Positions 40,162 to 48,838 of a stretch of DNA of 64,000 nt are shown piece after piece. The notes under the pieces are model-generated. The model was not told the DNA's origin, did no database searches, and was given only the letters and a program-made list of their open reading frames with translations. How positions within the stretch are numbered: the stretch's first letter is position 1; the number at the start of each line of letters is the position of its first letter. This DNA is from Pseudomonas canadensis (GTDB lineage Bacteria > Pseudomonadota > Gammaproteobacteria > Pseudomonadales > Pseudomonadaceae), in contig NZ_KI628539.1 in assembly GCF_000503215.1 (NCBI RefSeq), forward strand, positions 833,752 to 897,751, read 5' to 3'. The translations under genes and the position numbers were made by a program.

Positions 40162-40600
40162 TGTGCTCATCAACAAGGCTTCGAGCATTGAGCGCTGTGT
40201 GGCTCGCGCTCGCGAGGAGTACGACAAGGACCCTGACAGTTTCGCGACTGACTTCACCCGACAGGATGCGGCGATTCTCAACATTCAGCGTGCCTGCGAA
40301 GCTGCACTGGATATGGGGCAGCATTTGATCCGTCGTGAGCGGCTAGGCGTCCCCCAGGGGGCACGCGACGTGTTTCAATTGCTATCCCAAGGTGGGTGGG
40401 TGAGCCCGTCCTTGTTGACCAACCTGAAGAACATGGTCGGTTTTCGCAACATCGCCGTTCATGAGTATCAAGCCCTTCAATTGCCGATCACAGTTGCGAT
40501 CATCACTCAGCATCTAGGGGATTTTCTGGCGTTTAGCTCATTTATCCTGACTAAGGATGCAAGTCAGTCAGGTGCCACCACAGATACTCATCCCAATTAA
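40151..40600 (+). CDS. hepT: HepT-family HEPN ribonuclease toxin
   Basis: A 149-residue HEPN-domain toxin. The catalytic/modified motif RX4HXY is Arg99...His104-Glu-Tyr106 (GFRNIAVHEY). Arg and His are the RNase residues and Tyr is the AMPylation target of MntA. Four helices are predicted, and the C-terminal tail (SQSGATTDTHPN) is unstructured. The start lies inside mntA. HepT targets tRNA or mRNA depending on the system; the target here is unknown. A strong terminator follows. Confidence 0.9.
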   Translation: MVDDVLINKASSIERCVARAREEYDKDPDSFATDFTRQDAAILNIQRACEAALDMGQHLIRRERLGVPQGARDVFQLLSQGGWVSPSLLTNLKNMVGFRNIAVHEYQALQLPITVAIITQHLGDFLAFSSFILTKDASQSGATTDTHPN

Positions 40601-40603
40601 ACG

Positions 40604-40641
40604 AAAAAAGCCTGCTGAGCTCAACACTCAGCAGGCTTTTT
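40604..40641 (+). terminator. Terminator between hepT and the convergent MFS gene
   Basis: A 14-bp stem AAAAGCCTGCTGAG/CTCAGCAGGCTTTT with a 7-base loop, flanked by A and T runs, so it may work in both directions. Confidence 0.92.
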
Positions 40642-40658
40642 AGTCAGTACTGGTTAGG

Positions 40659-41885
40659 TCAGGCAGTCTGCGCCGCCAAGCTATTGCTGACATTACGGCC
40701 CAACACCAGCACCGTCACAAACCCCACGCCCACCAACGCCGTCGCCAGGCTCAACAGCACCGCGCTGCCCATCTGGTCGACGATACGCCCGCCAAAGAAC
40801 GACCCCAGCGCAATGATCACCTGGAACAACGCGACAAACAGCGGCATACCACGTTCCACATCCTTGGGCGCTACGACAAACATCCAGATACTGGCGCAAG
40901 CCGGGAAGGCGCCGAAGGCGAAGCCCCAGAGTGCGATCAGCATGGCGGCGCCGGTCAGGCCGGTGGCGAAGTAGGGGAACAGGGCGGTGCTGGTGCCGAT
41001 CATCAGTGCGACCAGCAGCAGGGTGTAACGCACACTGCGGTTGGCGGCGAAGCCAGCGAAGACGTTACCTGCCACACCTGCAATGCCAAACATCAGCAGC
41101 AGTGAGCCAATAGTCGGGCCATCGAAGCCGGAGCTGTTCTTGAAGAAGGGGGCGACGTAGGTGTACGCGGCAAAGTGCGCCAGGCCGATCAGCAATACCG
41201 CGATCAAGCCGACCCGTGCCCGTGGGTTGATGAACAACGCCGGCAGGTCGCTGACGAGAATGGCTTTTTCCGGTTTGAGCGTTGGCAGCAGGAGAACTTG
41301 CGCCAACAGCACCGGCAGGCCCACCAGCGCGGTGACCAGGAAGGTCATGCGCCAGCCCATCAGGCCGCTGAGCCAAGTGCCGACGGGCACGCCGAGTACG
41401 GTGGCCAGTGTCACGCCCATCATGATGATCGAAGTGGCCTTCGCGACGTCCACGCCCCTGGGGGCCAGGCGGCCGCTGAGGGCGATGGCTGTCGCCCAGA
41501 AACCGCCGATGCTGATACCCAGCAATACGCGACCGAATAGCAGCAGGCTGAAATCACTGGCGAAGGCCACGACCATGTTGGCCACGATCATGATCAACGT
41601 CAGGCCGATCAGCAGGTAACGGCGATCCATAGCGCCAATGATCACTGACAGCAAAGGGGCCGCCAGCGCGGCCATGATGCCGGGCAGAGTGACCATCAGG
41701 CCTGCGTGGCCAGCAGTGATGCCCAGGTCCGCAGCGACATCGTTGAGTACGCCCACCGGTAGGAACTCGCTGGTCACCAGGGCAAAGGCGCCCACCGCGA
41801 CCGAGAGGATCGCCAACCACTGCTGTTTGACGCTCTGTTGATTATGTTCGGGAAGGCCGCGGGGGGCCTGGCTGGCACTTGGCAT
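40659..41885 (-). CDS. MFS transporter of the DHA1 group (NepI/SotB-like)
   Basis: A 408-residue, 12-helix major facilitator protein. The N-terminal cytoplasmic segment is polar, helix 1 carries AFALVTSEFLPVGVLNDVAADLGI, and the loop and motif C region GVTLATVLGVPVGTWLSGLMGWRMTF is typical of the drug/sugar/nucleoside efflux proteins AraJ, SotB and NepI. It is therefore probably an exporter. No regulator gene adjoins it. An inverted repeat at 41989-42012, about 105 bp upstream, may be an operator. Confidence 0.87.
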   Translation of the reverse strand: MPSASQAPRGLPEHNQQSVKQQWLAILSVAVGAFALVTSEFLPVGVLNDVAADLGITAGHAGLMVTLPGIMAALAAPLLSVIIGAMDRRYLLIGLTLIMIVANMVVAFASDFSLLLFGRVLLGISIGGFWATAIALSGRLAPRGVDVAKATSIIMMGVTLATVLGVPVGTWLSGLMGWRMTFLVTALVGLPVLLAQVLLLPTLKPEKAILVSDLPALFINPRARVGLIAVLLIGLAHFAAYTYVAPFFKNSSGFDGPTIGSLLLMFGIAGVAGNVFAGFAANRSVRYTLLLVALMIGTSTALFPYFATGLTGAAMLIALWGFAFGAFPACASIWMFVVAPKDVERGMPLFVALFQVIIALGSFFGGRIVDQMGSAVLLSLATALVGVGFVTVLVLGRNVSNSLAAQTA

Positions 41886-41988
41886 AGTGTTGGGTTCCAG
41901 GATGAACGTCGCCTGAAGCCAGGCGAGGGGGAGGGAGTTAGGACGCGATTATAGGAATCAGTGCTGAAAATCGAGCAGGCGCTCGTTT

Positions 41989-42012
41989 CGATAGTAATCA
42001 TCAGTGCTATCG
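41989..42012. promoter_or_regulatory. Inverted repeat upstream of the DHA1 transporter gene
   Basis: CGATAG-N12-CTATCG in the 282-bp gap between the MFS gene and the small protein gene at 42168. A shorter one, CGAGC-AGGC-GCTCG, is just left of it. No gene is supported in this gap. The regulator is unknown. Confidence 0.35.
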
Positions 42013-42167
42013 ATGCGACGCTCTAGCACGCACTACGTAAGCCATACACCTTTCATACAGACGTCCCCAACGTTGCCTACAGGCAGCGCATTGCAGTGGC
42101 TCCGGCAACTGATTACTTTGTGGTAGCGCACTCGATCAGGCGCTTCCCACTGCAAAGGAGTTGCAGC

Positions 42168-42416
42168 ATGAGCAAAAACACCAAGAAAACCTCGGGCAAG
42201 ATCGCGACATTGGCAGCGGATACGCTCAACAGTCCAACCTCATCAGCCACTGCCAGAAGTCTTGCCGCTTCAGCGCTAGCCCAGAAAAGCACCGACAAGC
42301 AGACCAGCGCAGAGATGGAGGAGACGGCTGGCAAAGTGCTGGGCAGCGATAAATACAACGAAGACACGAAGGCGCTTGCGGCGTCGGTGCTTTCTCAGGC
42401 CAATAAAGCGCGTTGA
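42168..42416 (+). CDS. Small Ala/Ser/Lys-rich protein with internal repeat, unknown function
   Basis: An 82-residue basic, soluble protein. I have seen close relatives annotated as hypothetical in Pseudomonas. Two halves resemble each other: ATARSLAASALAQKSTDKQT and DTKALAASVLSQANK, suggesting an internal duplication of a helical unit. There is no signal peptide or known domain. The ATG has AAAGGAG eight bases upstream, an excellent ribosome binding site. It stands alone between an MFS and a LysR gene. Confidence 0.78.
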   Translation: MSKNTKKTSGKIATLAADTLNSPTSSATARSLAASALAQKSTDKQTSAEMEETAGKVLGSDKYNEDTKALAASVLSQANKAR

Positions 42417-42483
42417 CGCGGAGTCGATTCGATTAGGTAGGGAAAGCCCCCGTGGTCTCATCGAGCACGGGGGCCAGGTTCGC

Positions 42484-43422
42484 TCATCGCGCGAGTTTTT
42501 CAGAAAGGCTTTCGATAAATACCGTTTCCGCCCGGCTCATCTTCTGTTCCCGGTTCCACAGCAGATGGATATCCACGTCCGTAATGCCCTCGTCCGGCGG
42601 TAGCCGCCATAGCAGCCCGTTCTTCACATCCTCCGCCACCACATGGATCGGCAGGCAGCCCAGGCCGAAGCCGGCAATCACCAATCGCCGCACTTCTTCC
42701 AGGCTTGAAGACGACGCCACGATCCGACCGCTGAACCCTTGCTGATCCCGGAAAATCGTCAACGGCGAGAGCATCCCGCCAATCTGGTCGCTGGTAAAAC
42801 TGACGAAGTTCTCAGATTGCAGGTCCCCCTCTGCCAAACCGATGCGCCCGAACAATGGATGGTGTCGCCCACAAAAAAACGCATAACGCTGGCGCAGGAA
42901 CAGGTGTTGTTCCAGGCGTGGCTGCGGCCGACGGTTGAGGCTCAGACCCAGGGTCGCGGTTTTTTCCAGGAGCGCGGCGACGATATCCGAGCTGCGCATT
43001 ACCTCGACTTCCAGGTCGACCCGAGGATGTTCACGATGAAACTCCGCCAGAAATTCATCGAAGGTGTCCGAGTTGATCCGGCTGATCATCAGCAATCGCA
43101 CTTTACCGATCACCTCATCGCCCGGTTTTTGCAGGGCATTGCTCATCTGGGACACCTGGCCGTACATCTCGCCAGCGATGGCGAAGATCTGCTCACCGGC
43201 CTCCGTCAACACAAAGCGCGGACCACGACGGACGATGAGCTGGCAGTCGAGTTGTTCTTCCAGTCGCTTGAGCGCTTGGCTGATTGCTGGCTGGGTCAAG
43301 TGCAGGCGGGCGGCGGCGCGGCTGATGCTCAGCTCTTGGCCAATCACACGGAAGGTGCGCAGCAGGTTCCAGTCCAGGCGGTCGTTGAGCAAGGGATGAA
43401 TGTCGCGGCGGGCTTCGGGCAT
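42484..43422 (-). CDS. LysR-family regulator divergent from an MHS transporter cluster
   Basis: A 312-residue LysR regulator. The helix-turn-helix spans about residues 15-75 (WNLLRTFRVIGQELSISRAAARLHLTQPAISQALKRLEEQL), and the effector domain 100-300. The ATG at 43422 is chosen because the frame upstream (to 43515) runs into the AT-rich promoter. It is divergent from the MHS transporter, carbamoylase and deacetylase genes and probably controls them. Confidence 0.88.
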   Translation of the reverse strand: MPEARRDIHPLLNDRLDWNLLRTFRVIGQELSISRAAARLHLTQPAISQALKRLEEQLDCQLIVRRGPRFVLTEAGEQIFAIAGEMYGQVSQMSNALQKPGDEVIGKVRLLMISRINSDTFDEFLAEFHREHPRVDLEVEVMRSSDIVAALLEKTATLGLSLNRRPQPRLEQHLFLRQRYAFFCGRHHPLFGRIGLAEGDLQSENFVSFTSDQIGGMLSPLTIFRDQQGFSGRIVASSSSLEEVRRLVIAGFGLGCLPIHVVAEDVKNGLLWRLPPDEGITDVDIHLLWNREQKMSRAETVFIESLSEKLAR

Positions 43423-43445
43423 GGCACGGCTCGATAATAAGCAGG

Positions 43446-43467
43446 ATTTATAATTGGAATAATAAAT
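43446..43467. promoter_or_regulatory. LysR-type operator in the divergent promoter
   Basis: ATTTAT-N10-ATAAAT, containing TTAT-N7-ATAA, in an AT-rich island between the LysR gene and the MHS gene. Its symmetry and position fit a LysR binding site overlapping the divergent promoters. Confidence 0.45.
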
Positions 43468-43580
43468 AGAAAATTGACTAATCATAGCCCCGAGACGATA
43501 AATCACCCTCAACAAGCGCCATCAGAGCGCACGCGTTCGACCTTTCTCCTGCCAAAAAAATAACCAAAGGAGCCAGCCCC

Positions 43581-44900
43581 ATGAAGCCTTCCGCTTCGCC
43601 CCAGCCTCGCCGTGCTGCGGCCGCCGCTTTTATCGGCACCATGATCGAGTGGTACGACTTTTACATCTACGCCACTGCCGCAGCGCTGGTGTTTGGCCAG
43701 CTGTTTTTCCCCTCCGAAGACAAACTCTTCAGCACCATGGCGGCGTTCGGCACCTTTGCCGTGGGTTTCTTCGCACGGCCGTTGGGCGGCATTGTGTTCG
43801 GGCACATCGGCGACCGGATCGGCCGCAAGAAATCCCTGGTGATCACCCTGGTGATGATGGGCGTGGTGACCGTGTGTATCGGTCTGCTACCAACCTATGC
43901 GCAGATCGGTGCCGCTGCGCCGGTGCTGCTGATCCTTCTGCGCGTGGTGCAGGGTATCGCCGTTGGCGGCGAGTGGGGCGGTGCGGTGTTGATGGCGGGC
44001 GAGCATGCGCCGAAAGGTCGGCGCAACTTCTTTGCTTCCTTCGCGCAATTGGGCAGCCCGGCTGGGCTGATCCTGTCGCTGCTCGCGTTCAGTGCGGTCA
44101 CCCGTCTACCGGAAGAAGAGTTATTGAGTTGGGGCTGGCGCGTGCCGTTCCTGGCCAGTGCGTTGCTGTTGGTGGTCGGCCTGGCGATTCGCCTGGGCGT
44201 GAATGAGTCGCCGGAATTTCTTGAAGACAAAGCCTTGGCGGAAAAAGCGCGGGCGATCAAGAAAGACCAGGCGCCTGTCATAGAGGTGCTACGAACCGCC
44301 TGGCGCCCACTGCTGCTGTGCATCGGGGCCAACACCCTGGGCATTGCCGGCGTGTATTTCACCAACACCTTCATGATTGCCTACAGCACTCAGCAACTGG
44401 GCCTACCGCGCTCGCTGATTCTGGAGTGCCTTTTCTTTGTCGCCATCATCCAGTTCTGCGTCCAGCCGCTAGCCGCCTGGGTAGCGGAGAAGGTCGGCGC
44501 CACGCGTTTCCTGTGCGCAATGACGGTGCTGGCCATGGCCTCGCCTTATCCGATGTTCGTATTGGTCAGCAGCGGCCAGGCGCCGTTGATCATCCTCGGT
44601 ATTGCCCTGGCGGTGGTGTGCATGGCGTCGTTTTATGCGGTGATCGCCGGCTTCGTCAGTGGCCTGTTTGAAACCCGCGTGCGCTATACCGCGATCTCCC
44701 TGGCCTACCAGGTGTGTGGCGCGCTTGCGGGTGGTCTTACGCCGTTGATCGGCACCTGGCTGGCCCACGAATACCAAGGCCAATGGTGGCCGATGGCAGT
44801 GTTCTACAGCTTGATCGCGGCGGTCTCGCTGGTGTGTGTACTGGCGTTGTCGCGTCGGCATGCCACCGCCCACCGTCGTGAAATGGCCCATAGTGTTTGA
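43581..44900 (+). CDS. MHS-family MFS transporter (metabolite:H+ symporter)
   Basis: A 439-residue, 12-helix symporter of the MHS subfamily (KgtP, ProP and ShiA relatives). Diagnostic stretches are FIGTMIEWYDFYIYATAAALVFGQLFFP at the N-terminus, GHIGDRIGRKKSLVITL in loop 2-3, and QGIAVGGEWGGAVLMAGEHAP. It should import an organic acid or amino-acid-like compound with protons. AAAGGAGCCAGCCCC precedes the ATG. The carbamoylase gene follows 13 bp later, so its product is probably the next enzyme acting on the imported compound. Confidence 0.9.
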   Translation: MKPSASPQPRRAAAAAFIGTMIEWYDFYIYATAAALVFGQLFFPSEDKLFSTMAAFGTFAVGFFARPLGGIVFGHIGDRIGRKKSLVITLVMMGVVTVCIGLLPTYAQIGAAAPVLLILLRVVQGIAVGGEWGGAVLMAGEHAPKGRRNFFASFAQLGSPAGLILSLLAFSAVTRLPEEELLSWGWRVPFLASALLLVVGLAIRLGVNESPEFLEDKALAEKARAIKKDQAPVIEVLRTAWRPLLLCIGANTLGIAGVYFTNTFMIAYSTQQLGLPRSLILECLFFVAIIQFCVQPLAAWVAEKVGATRFLCAMTVLAMASPYPMFVLVSSGQAPLIILGIALAVVCMASFYAVIAGFVSGLFETRVRYTAISLAYQVCGALAGGLTPLIGTWLAHEYQGQWWPMAVFYSLIAAVSLVCVLALSRRHATAHRREMAHSV

Positions 44901-44913
44901 TGGAGTGTCTGTA

Positions 44914-46143
44914 ATGTTGAAGATCAATGGCGAGCGACTGTGGGCCAGCCTGATGGCCATGGCCGAGATTGGTGCCACGGCACGCGGTGGCAGTTGCCGC
45001 CTGGCTTTGAGCGCCGAAGACCAAGCCGGTCGCGAACTGTTCAGCCACTGGTGTACGGCCGCCGGGCTGACCCTGAGCGTGGATGCCATCGGCAATCTGT
45101 TTGCCCGTCGTGCCGGTACGGACAAGGATGCGTCGCCAGTGATGATGGGTAGCCACCTCGACACTCAGCCCGAAGGTGGGCGTTTTGACGGTGTCTACGG
45201 TGTACTGGCGGGGCTGGAGGTGATCCGTAGCCTTGACGATCACGGGATCCAGACACGCAAGCCGCTGGAAATTGCGGTATGGACCAATGAGGAGGGCGCC
45301 CGTTTTACGCCAGCCATGCTCGGCTCGGCGGTATTCACCGGCACCCTGGCACTGGATAAGGCCCTGGCCACTGCCGATGTCGATGGCATCAGTGTGGCCG
45401 AGGCTTTGCGTGCTACTGGCTACGACGGCTCACGCCCGTTGGGCGGTGCGGTAGATGCGTATTTCGAAGCGCATATCGAGCAGGGCCCTATTCTTGAGGA
45501 CAACGCCAAAAGCATCGGTGTGGTCACCGGCGGGCAGGCGATTCGCTGGCTGGATGTGCGCGTCGAAGGCATGGCTGCCCACGCCGGCACTACGCCGATG
45601 CTGCTGCGTAAAGACGCCTTGTATGGCGCCGCGCAAATGATCCAGGCCCTGGAGAAACTGGCGGCGGATTTTGCCCCCGAAGGCCTGACCACCGTGGGTG
45701 AACTGAGCATCGCCAAATCGTCGCGCAACACTATTCCTGGCCTATTGAATTTCACCGTCGACCTGCGGCATCACCGCGACGTCGATATCGACGCCATGGA
45801 ACAGCAAGTGCGCCAACAACTGCAGGCTATCGCCGAGCAACGCGGGCTGTCCGTGACCGTCAGTCCACACTGGATCAGCCCGGCCACACCGTTCGACGCC
45901 GACTGCGTCGCCTGCGTGCAAGCCGCTGTGGATGCCCTGGGTTACAGCCAGCAACGCATCGTCAGCGGCGCCGGTCACGACGCCATCCACCTGGCGCGCT
46001 ATTGCCCGACTGCGATGATCTTCATCCCTTGCGTCGGCGGCCTTAGTCACAACGAAGCCGAAGACGTGTTGCCCGAGGACGTGCGCCAGGGCACCGACGT
46101 ATTGCTCAACGCCGTGTTGACGCGCGCCGGCCAAGCGACCTGA
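44914..46143 (+). CDS. Zn-dependent amidase of the hydantoinase/carbamoylase family
   Basis: A 409-residue M20-type hydrolase. Metal ligands are visible: His81 (GSHLDTQPEGG), Asp92 (RFDGVYG), Glu126-Glu127 (WTNEEGARF), and His near 376 (LSHNEAE). The family includes N-carbamoyl-L-amino-acid hydrolase, allantoate amidohydrolase and beta-ureidopropionase; the precise substrate is not settled by sequence. TGGAGTGTCTGTA precedes the ATG. The transporter just upstream and deacetylase downstream suggest use of N-carbamoyl or N-acyl nitrogen compounds. Confidence 0.88.
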   Translation: MLKINGERLWASLMAMAEIGATARGGSCRLALSAEDQAGRELFSHWCTAAGLTLSVDAIGNLFARRAGTDKDASPVMMGSHLDTQPEGGRFDGVYGVLAGLEVIRSLDDHGIQTRKPLEIAVWTNEEGARFTPAMLGSAVFTGTLALDKALATADVDGISVAEALRATGYDGSRPLGGAVDAYFEAHIEQGPILEDNAKSIGVVTGGQAIRWLDVRVEGMAAHAGTTPMLLRKDALYGAAQMIQALEKLAADFAPEGLTTVGELSIAKSSRNTIPGLLNFTVDLRHHRDVDIDAMEQQVRQQLQAIAEQRGLSVTVSPHWISPATPFDADCVACVQAAVDALGYSQQRIVSGAGHDAIHLARYCPTAMIFIPCVGGLSHNEAEDVLPEDVRQGTDVLLNAVLTRAGQAT

Positions 46144-46230
46144 TCACTCATATTTCAAGCCTGACCGGATTCAAATGTGGGCGCAGGCAGGGCAACTCCC
46201 ACAGGTTCCGTGTTCACCCAGGAGCATCTC

Positions 46231-47259
46231 ATGCGTACATTTTTTCATCCCGAGCAACTTTTGCATCATCCGCGCAGCTACTACTCCCGTGGTCAGATGC
46301 GCACGCCGCAGGAGGTTCCCGAGCGTGCCCGCAACCTGCTGTTGGCCGCGCAAACCTTGGGTTTCGACATCCAGCAGCCGCAGGACTACGGCCTCGGTCC
46401 ATTGCTGGCCGTACATGGTGCGCCTTACCTGGCTTTCCTGCAGGAGGCCCACCAACGCTGGAAGGAAATCCCCGAAGACTGGGGTGACGAAGTCATGTCC
46501 AACATCTTCGTGCGCGAACCCAACGCCCTGCGCGGCATCCTTGCCCAGGCTGCGCGCTACCTGGCGGATGGCAGTTGCCCGATCGGCGAGCTGACCTGGC
46601 GCTCGGCCTACTGGTCGGCCCAGAGCGCCGTTGCTGCCGCCAAGGACATTCTTGATGGCGCTCCGGCCGCCTACGCCCTTTGTCGCCCACCGGGCCATCA
46701 TGCTCGCTACGATGCGGCAGGAGGATTCTGTTACATCAACAATGCTGCTGTAGCAGCGCAGGCATTGCGTCAAGGTTTCCAGCGCGTTGCCGTGCTCGAC
46801 ACCGACATGCACCACGGCCAAGGTATCCAGGAGATTTTCTACGACCGCGACGACGTGCTTTACGTCTCGATTCACGGTGACCCCACCAACTTCTACCCCG
46901 GCGTTGCCGGCTTCGCCGAAGAGCGCGGTAGTGCAGCAGGTGAAGGCTTCAACCTCAACCTGCCAATGCCCCACGGTGCCAGCGAGGCGGTGTTTTTCGA
47001 AAAGGTGGAACTGGCGTTGGCGGCGGTGAAGAACTTCTCGGCAGATGTGCTGGTGCTGTCACTGGGTTTCGATATCTACGAGTTGGACCCGCAGAGCAAA
47101 GTCGCCGTTACGCGGGAAGGATTTGCGCTGTTGGGTGAGTGCATTCGTGGATTGGGCTTGCCGTGTGTGATCGTGCAGGAGGGTGGGTATCACCTGGAGA
47201 CGCTGGATAGCAATGCGCAGGCGTTTTTTAATGGCCCGCAGGTTTGGGAGCTGCTTTGA
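46231..47259 (+). CDS. Histone-deacetylase-family acetylpolyamine amidohydrolase
   Basis: A 342-residue arginase/deacetylase-fold zinc enzyme. The active site is intact: His156-His157 (RPPGHHARYD), Asp192 and His194 (DTDMHHGQG), Asp281 (LGFDIYELDP), and the catalytic tyrosine Tyr320 (EGGYH). Bacterial members such as AphA remove acetyl groups from acetylputrescine or acetylcadaverine. The ATG at 46231 follows CCAGGAGCATCTC. It lies 87 bp after the carbamoylase gene, on the same strand, likely in the same regulon. Confidence 0.9.
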   Translation: MRTFFHPEQLLHHPRSYYSRGQMRTPQEVPERARNLLLAAQTLGFDIQQPQDYGLGPLLAVHGAPYLAFLQEAHQRWKEIPEDWGDEVMSNIFVREPNALRGILAQAARYLADGSCPIGELTWRSAYWSAQSAVAAAKDILDGAPAAYALCRPPGHHARYDAAGGFCYINNAAVAAQALRQGFQRVAVLDTDMHHGQGIQEIFYDRDDVLYVSIHGDPTNFYPGVAGFAEERGSAAGEGFNLNLPMPHGASEAVFFEKVELALAAVKNFSADVLVLSLGFDIYELDPQSKVAVTREGFALLGECIRGLGLPCVIVQEGGYHLETLDSNAQAFFNGPQVWELL

Positions 47260-47303
47260 CCTGCGCACCGCCTCAACGTATGGATGAAGCGGTGGTGCGG
47301 TGT

Positions 47304-48197
47304 TTACGGTAAGGATTTACGTGTGTCGGGTACCAGTTCCAACACCCGGTCCCTGCCACCCTCGGCCAGCAGATAGGTCCCTCGACTGGTTGGCACAATC
47401 GACTGCGGCGCCTTCAGGAACGACAAGATCGTCTGTTGGTGCCCCTGCTTGTCTATCAGCAACAACCTCGCTCGGTGCGTGGAGTCCTCATTGACCCACA
47501 ACCCGCGCTCATCGCACATCAAAAACGTCGGTTTGTTCAGGCCGGCCAGCACGTCGGGATCGCTGCCGTCTTCTGTCAGCTCACGTACCACACCCTTTTT
47601 CTTCTCGGTGTAGAGCATGCGCCCGTCGGTGCAACGGACGACGGACTCGCCTTCCTGAATCTGGTCACGCAATACGGTCAGGGTCTGGTCGCTCCAGCGA
47701 TAACGCAACAGTCGCCCGACAGGCTTGCGGTCCTCGATGGCATAGAGGTAGTCACCGTCATCCCACAGGCCCTGCACGTTCTCACCTCTGAACAGTTCGC
47801 TGACGACGCCATCCTTGAGAAAGCTCACGGGCAAATTAGCGGACTCCTGGCTGAACACCCAACCACCGCGTGTGGCGAACAGGCCGTCGGGTTTGGAGAG
47901 CTTGTTCACCATCACATCACGCGTTCCATCCTTGAGGATGCGCACGATGCTGCCCTTGGCGTCATCGAGTTCCTGACTGACCATCAATGAACCATCCACC
48001 AGAGGCATCAGCGAGGCGGCCTTGGGCACATCGCGGTGCAGCACCTGCACACTCCAGCCGCTGGCTGCGCTGACAGGGTAGTAGCTTTGCCAGGCAAAGA
48101 ACCCCAGGGTGGCGACGCACAGCAGTCCGATGATCCAGAGCCCTGGCTTCAGCGCCCGGCGCGGGGCACTGTTCACTCTTCCAACCGTCTTGTTCAT
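47304..48197 (-). CDS. Membrane-anchored beta-propeller protein, unknown function
   Basis: A 297-residue protein with one N-terminal transmembrane helix (about 20-38, LWIIGLLCVATLGFFAW) and a periplasmic beta-propeller of repeated blades of the type GSLMVSQELDDAKGSIVRIL and GLFATRGGWVFSQES. No family name is certain. Its ATG is only three bases after the parE stop, with AAAGAG as ribosome binding site, so it is the third gene of the parDE operon. That link is odd for a toxin-antitoxin pair. Reading as a propeller is inferred from repeats. Confidence 0.7.
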   Translation of the reverse strand: MNKTVGRVNSAPRRALKPGLWIIGLLCVATLGFFAWQSYYPVSAASGWSVQVLHRDVPKAASLMPLVDGSLMVSQELDDAKGSIVRILKDGTRDVMVNKLSKPDGLFATRGGWVFSQESANLPVSFLKDGVVSELFRGENVQGLWDDGDYLYAIEDRKPVGRLLRYRWSDQTLTVLRDQIQEGESVVRCTDGRMLYTEKKKGVVRELTEDGSDPDVLAGLNKPTFLMCDERGLWVNEDSTHRARLLLIDKQGHQQTILSFLKAPQSIVPTSRGTYLLAEGGRDRVLELVPDTRKSLP

Positions 48198-48200
48198 TGA

Positions 48201-48539
48201 TCACTCTTTATTGGTCAGGGACGACTCCCCATCGCCCTGCAACAATGCCGCGTAGTCCTGCCCACCGTAAAACACTCCGAGGATCGACACTGTTTCGGTC
48301 GCGGGGTCCGCCGTGAACGCAATGGCGGTGGTGCGTCGATAGTGCGTGATGCGTAAGTGGGTCAGCAGGTCGTCACGTCGAACTCCGCGCAAGGGAAACA
48401 GGCAAAGGTTTTCGCAGTAGGGGATGAGGTTGTCGATAAAGCGTGCCGCTACAACGGGGGAACCGGCATCGCTGATGTAGTCTTCAAGGGCGTCGAGTTG
48501 CGTCAATGCTTCAGGCGAAAAGGCTACCGTGTAACTCAC
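48201..48539 (-). CDS. parE: ParE/RelE-family toxin
   Basis: A 112-residue toxin of the ParE/RelE superfamily: MSYTVAFSPEALTQLDALEDYISDAG, then the conserved FPLRGVRRDDLLTHLRITHYRRTTAIAF and a hydrophobic strand SILGVFYGGQDY. ParE proteins poison DNA gyrase; RelE-like ones cut mRNA. The pairing with a ParD-type antitoxin favours the former. The GTG start overlaps the parD stop (GTGA). The tail after residue 100 is polar and extends beyond the usual family length. Confidence 0.88.
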   Translation of the reverse strand: MSYTVAFSPEALTQLDALEDYISDAGSPVVAARFIDNLIPYCENLCLFPLRGVRRDDLLTHLRITHYRRTTAIAFTADPATETVSILGVFYGGQDYAALLQGDGESSLTNKE

Positions 48540-48817
48540 GCTTTCCCGGTGCCTTGTCGTTGACGCTTGGCTGCCATGTGTTCTCGAACCTGTTCGACGG
48601 ACAGCGCACGCTCGGGCTCGGCCTTGAGGGCTGCCGCAGCTGGGATCACTTCGTCCCGCAGCCAGTCTTCCATAGCGCGATCACGGGCCAGCAAGACCCT
48701 CAGGCCGTCGCGGATCACTTCACTTTCGGATGCATATTCACCGGCTGCGACTTTGGCTTTGACCAAGGCTGCCATTTCGATTGGCAAGGTAATGCTCATT
48801 TGCTGGGTTGAGCGCAT
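48536..48817 (-). CDS. parD: ParD-family antitoxin
   Basis: A 93-residue ribbon-helix-helix antitoxin: QMSITLPIEMAALVKAKVAAGEYASESEVIRDGLRVLLARDRAMEDWL, then a toxin-wrapping C-terminal helix (EQVREHMAAKRQRQ). Starts at 48817 and 48799 are both possible and neither has a strong Shine-Dalgarno sequence. The frame continues to 48940 but crosses the operator. It overlaps parE by four bases and should repress the promoter at 48849-48876 through the palindrome 48839-48855. Confidence 0.88.
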   Translation of the reverse strand: MRSTQQMSITLPIEMAALVKAKVAAGEYASESEVIRDGLRVLLARDRAMEDWLRDEVIPAAAALKAEPERALSVEQVREHMAAKRQRQGTGKA

Positions 48818-48838
48818 GTGGAAGTCCGCCGAAGGAGA

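Noticed and set aside
46170..46200. REP-like ATGTGGGCGCAGGCAGGGCAACTCCCACA before the deacetylase gene
   Set aside because: The arms are short and mismatched compared with the clear REP units; too degraded to annotate with confidence.
47262..47297. Possible terminator between the deacetylase and propeller genes (CGCACCGC / GCGGTGGTGCG)
   Set aside because: The stem needs a bulge and has a 17-base loop with no T-run on either strand.
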